From: Hyphomonas chukchiensis
Lineage (GTDB): Bacteria > Pseudomonadota > Alphaproteobacteria > Caulobacterales > Hyphomonadaceae
DNA: 34,048 bases
Assembly (NCBI RefSeq): GCF_000682695.1
Contig: NZ_AWFG01000023.1
Coordinates: 1-34,048 of the forward strand
Direction: 5' to 3'
The number at the start of each line of letters is the position of its first letter. The first letter of the stretch is position 1. This document shows, in pieces, positions 32,333 through 34,048 of the stretch. The position numbers and the translations under genes are program-made. The notes under the pieces are model-generated. The model worked only from the letters and a program-made list of their open reading frames with translations. It did not search any database and was not told where the DNA came from.

Positions 32333-33588
32333 TGACTGAACTCGCGATCAAAGCCGACGGTCTCGGCAAGAAGTACAAGATTGGCGCATCCGTTGCTCAG
32401 CATGACTCCCTGCGGGACATGCTTCAATCGATGACCAAAAAGCTCCTCAAACCGAATGATCCTAAGGAATCCGGTGAATTCTGGGCCCTGCGGAATGCAT
32501 CTTTCGAAATCAATCGTGGCGAAAATGTTGGTATCATCGGTCTTAATGGCGCTGGTAAATCTACGCTTTTGAAAATTCTCTCCCAAATCGTCACGCCGAC
32601 AGAAGGTCATGCAACGATCCAGGGACGCCTGGGTGCACTCCTTGAAGTCGGGACGGGATTCCATCAGGAGCTAACCGGCCGCGAGAACGTCTTTCTTTAT
32701 GGATCCATTCTCGGCATGAGCCGCGAAGAAGTCGAAAAGAAGTTTGACCGGATTATCGATTTCTCGGAAATCGCAGACTTTATCGATACGCCCGTGAAGC
32801 GTTATTCTTCGGGTATGTATGTACGGCTGGCATTTGCTGTTGCCGCACACCTCGACCCCGACATTTTGCTTCTGGATGAAGTGCTCGCAGTAGGCGACTT
32901 CAGTTTCCAGAAGAAGTGCATGGACTTCGCAAAGTCTCTCGAGAAGCAAGGCTCCACCATACTTTTCGTCTCGCACAACATGTTCTCCATCAAGACCATG
33001 TGCCCGCGCGTGATTTATCTGAAGAAAGGCGAAGTCGTATTCGACGGGCCAACGGATGAAGGCTTGCGAATGTACGAGGCCGACAGTCGCCTGGCGCAAA
33101 GCCCATGGTTTCAGCCAGAGCGCGGGCAGGCACCCGCCATTACATTCACCGATATACAGCTGCTGGACAAGAGCGGCACCGAGAAAACAGTCTTCGACTT
33201 CGGAGAAAAGATGACCGTCCGGATCCGCTACCAGACATCCCGCCCAATCAAGAAGGCGGACATCCGGATCGGCATAAACCGCGCTGACGAAATCCACTGC
33301 TGCACTTTCAGCACATTGGCCGATCAGATTAATCTGTCTGAGATCGATGGTGAAGGCGAAATAGAACTCGTGACACCGGCACTTGAATTGGTATCAGATC
33401 AGTACACCACAACAATCGCGGTGCGCGAGAATGACCAGCAGATTTGCTCTCAGCTGGGCGCAACTTTCCACATACGCCACCCTCTATTTCAATCCAACGC
33501 ATATGGCGTTTTTCATCAAAGCGGTGAGTGGCGCCTAGATGGAATGAAGAGCGGATTATCTGCAGCGACTGCCAACAAGAGAAGCTGA
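32332..33588 (+). CDS. wzt: ABC polysaccharide export ATPase with C-terminal carbohydrate-binding domain (Wzt-like)
   Basis: 418 residues from the ATG at 32332. The nucleotide-binding domain has Walker A GLNGAGKST (70-78), signature YSSGM (158-162), Walker B ILLLDE (178-183) and H-loop His215. The LGALLEVGTGFHQELTGRENVFLYG segment is characteristic of polysaccharide exporters. Residues about 265-395 form an additional C-terminal region rich in beta strands, like the Wzt C-terminal domain that recognises the modified end of the O-polysaccharide. A chain-length-dependent export mode with terminal capping is therefore likely. It pairs with the permease directly upstream; a glycosyltransferase begins four bases downstream. 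Confidence 0.94.
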   Translation: MTELAIKADGLGKKYKIGASVAQHDSLRDMLQSMTKKLLKPNDPKESGEFWALRNASFEINRGENVGIIGLNGAGKSTLLKILSQIVTPTEGHATIQGRLGALLEVGTGFHQELTGRENVFLYGSILGMSREEVEKKFDRIIDFSEIADFIDTPVKRYSSGMYVRLAFAVAAHLDPDILLLDEVLAVGDFSFQKKCMDFAKSLEKQGSTILFVSHNMFSIKTMCPRVIYLKKGEVVFDGPTDEGLRMYEADSRLAQSPWFQPERGQAPAITFTDIQLLDKSGTEKTVFDFGEKMTVRIRYQTSRPIKKADIRIGINRADEIHCCTFSTLADQINLSEIDGEGEIELVTPALELVSDQYTTTIAVRENDQQICSQLGATFHIRHPLFQSNAYGVFHQSGEWRLDGMKSGLSAATANKRS

Positions 33589-33592
33589 GATC

Positions 33593-34033
33593 ATGGCTGA
33601 TGTTGATGTCGTCATCCCATGCTACAATTACGCCCATTACCTTGAGGGCTGCGTGGCATCCATTCTCAGCCAACGCGATGTTGATGTCAGAATTCTGATC
33701 ATCGACGATTGCTCGCCTGACAACACAGAAGAAGTGGGGCGGCGTCTTGCGGCAGAAGACCACCGCGTTCACTATTCCAAAAATCCCCAGAACCTGCGCC
33801 TGATTGCAACAGCCAATCGCGGTATCCTGGATTGGGCGGAGTCTCGCTACACCCTCCTTATTTCTGCAGACGACGCCCTGACTCCAGGCGCGCTGGCGCG
33901 TGCTGTTGAGATTCTCGACCAACATCCAGAGGCCGGAATGCTCTATGGCATGGCGGTCATGATGGGCAGCGAAGGACCGCCCCCACACGCGGCAGATATT
34001 AGATCCCCCGAGCACGTCATCATGGTGACCTGA
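33593..34033 (+). CDS. Glycosyltransferase family 2, N-terminal part, ends early
   Basis: 146 residues before an in-frame TGA at 34031-34033, 15 bases from the window end. The GT-A start is intact: DVDVVIPCYNYAHYLEGCVASILSQ, ILIIDDCSPDNT, and the metal site SADDA (residues 91-95). A full enzyme of this kind normally needs 250-330 residues with an acceptor-binding half, absent here. The protein breaks off after PEHVIM in a way that does not resemble a natural end, so a frameshift, nonsense mutation, assembly error near a contig edge, or a real truncation are all possible. The start four bases after wzt and the intact N-terminus suggest a formerly functional operon gene. Confidence 0.75.
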   Translation: MADVDVVIPCYNYAHYLEGCVASILSQRDVDVRILIIDDCSPDNTEEVGRRLAAEDHRVHYSKNPQNLRLIATANRGILDWAESRYTLLISADDALTPGALARAVEILDQHPEAGMLYGMAVMMGSEGPPPHAADIRSPEHVIMVT

Positions 34034-34048
34034 GCCCCAAATGGTCCC

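Overview
The window reads as a chromosomal segment of an alphaproteobacterium, most likely a Caulobacterales/Hyphomonadaceae-type marine bacterium. This rests on the moderately GC-rich coding sequence, the S4 protein lacking the Cys4 zinc motif, bolA and monothiol grxD lying close to purL, and GCTAAAG-like elements sitting directly before start codons. The genus is inference. Almost every base is coding, and no stretch over 300 bases lacks a gene once a 50-residue lipoprotein gene (3139-3291, minus strand) is counted. I saw no rRNA, tRNA, transposase, integrase or CRISPR array.

Region 1 (1-14.2 kb) is housekeeping. It holds the end of an M28 metallopeptidase, rlmJ coupled to a SelD-type flavin oxidoreductase, an entericidin-like lipoprotein, and a purine block of purQ, an adenine deaminase and purL. 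A second M28 peptidase, bolA, a DUF1993 protein, an ACE-like M2 dipeptidase lipoprotein and grxD follow. Two unrecognised small proteins and rimO close the region. PurS, the third part of the PurQ/PurL complex, is not in the window.

Region 2 (14.2-20.1 kb) is accessory and stress-type metabolism. It has a divergent pair of DJ-1/PfpI genes (an isonitrile hydratase-like enzyme and a GlxA-type AraC regulator) and two tandem secreted head-GIN/DUF2807 beta-helix proteins behind an AT-rich promoter with two palindromes. A PPK2 polyphosphate kinase, rpsD with a clear promoter and terminator, and an SDR dehydrogenase follow.

Region 3 (20.1 kb to the end) is a surface polysaccharide locus. It contains five glycosyltransferase genes (the last one broken or cut short), a Wzx-type flippase, a 3-acetamido-sugar type set (hexapeptide acyltransferase, Gfo/Idh/MocA dehydrogenase, DegT aminotransferase), an NAD-dependent epimerase, a second DegT aminotransferase, and a Wzm/Wzt ABC exporter whose ATPase carries a C-terminal glycan-binding type domain. 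From 24.1 kb all genes run on the plus strand, and most of those from the acyltransferase onward overlap or nearly touch. The simplest reading is that sugar nucleotides are built by the central enzymes, assembled into a chain by the glycosyltransferases, and exported by Wzm/Wzt. The role of the additional flippase is unclear. Three strong inverted repeats lie in the leaders of plus-strand units of this locus.
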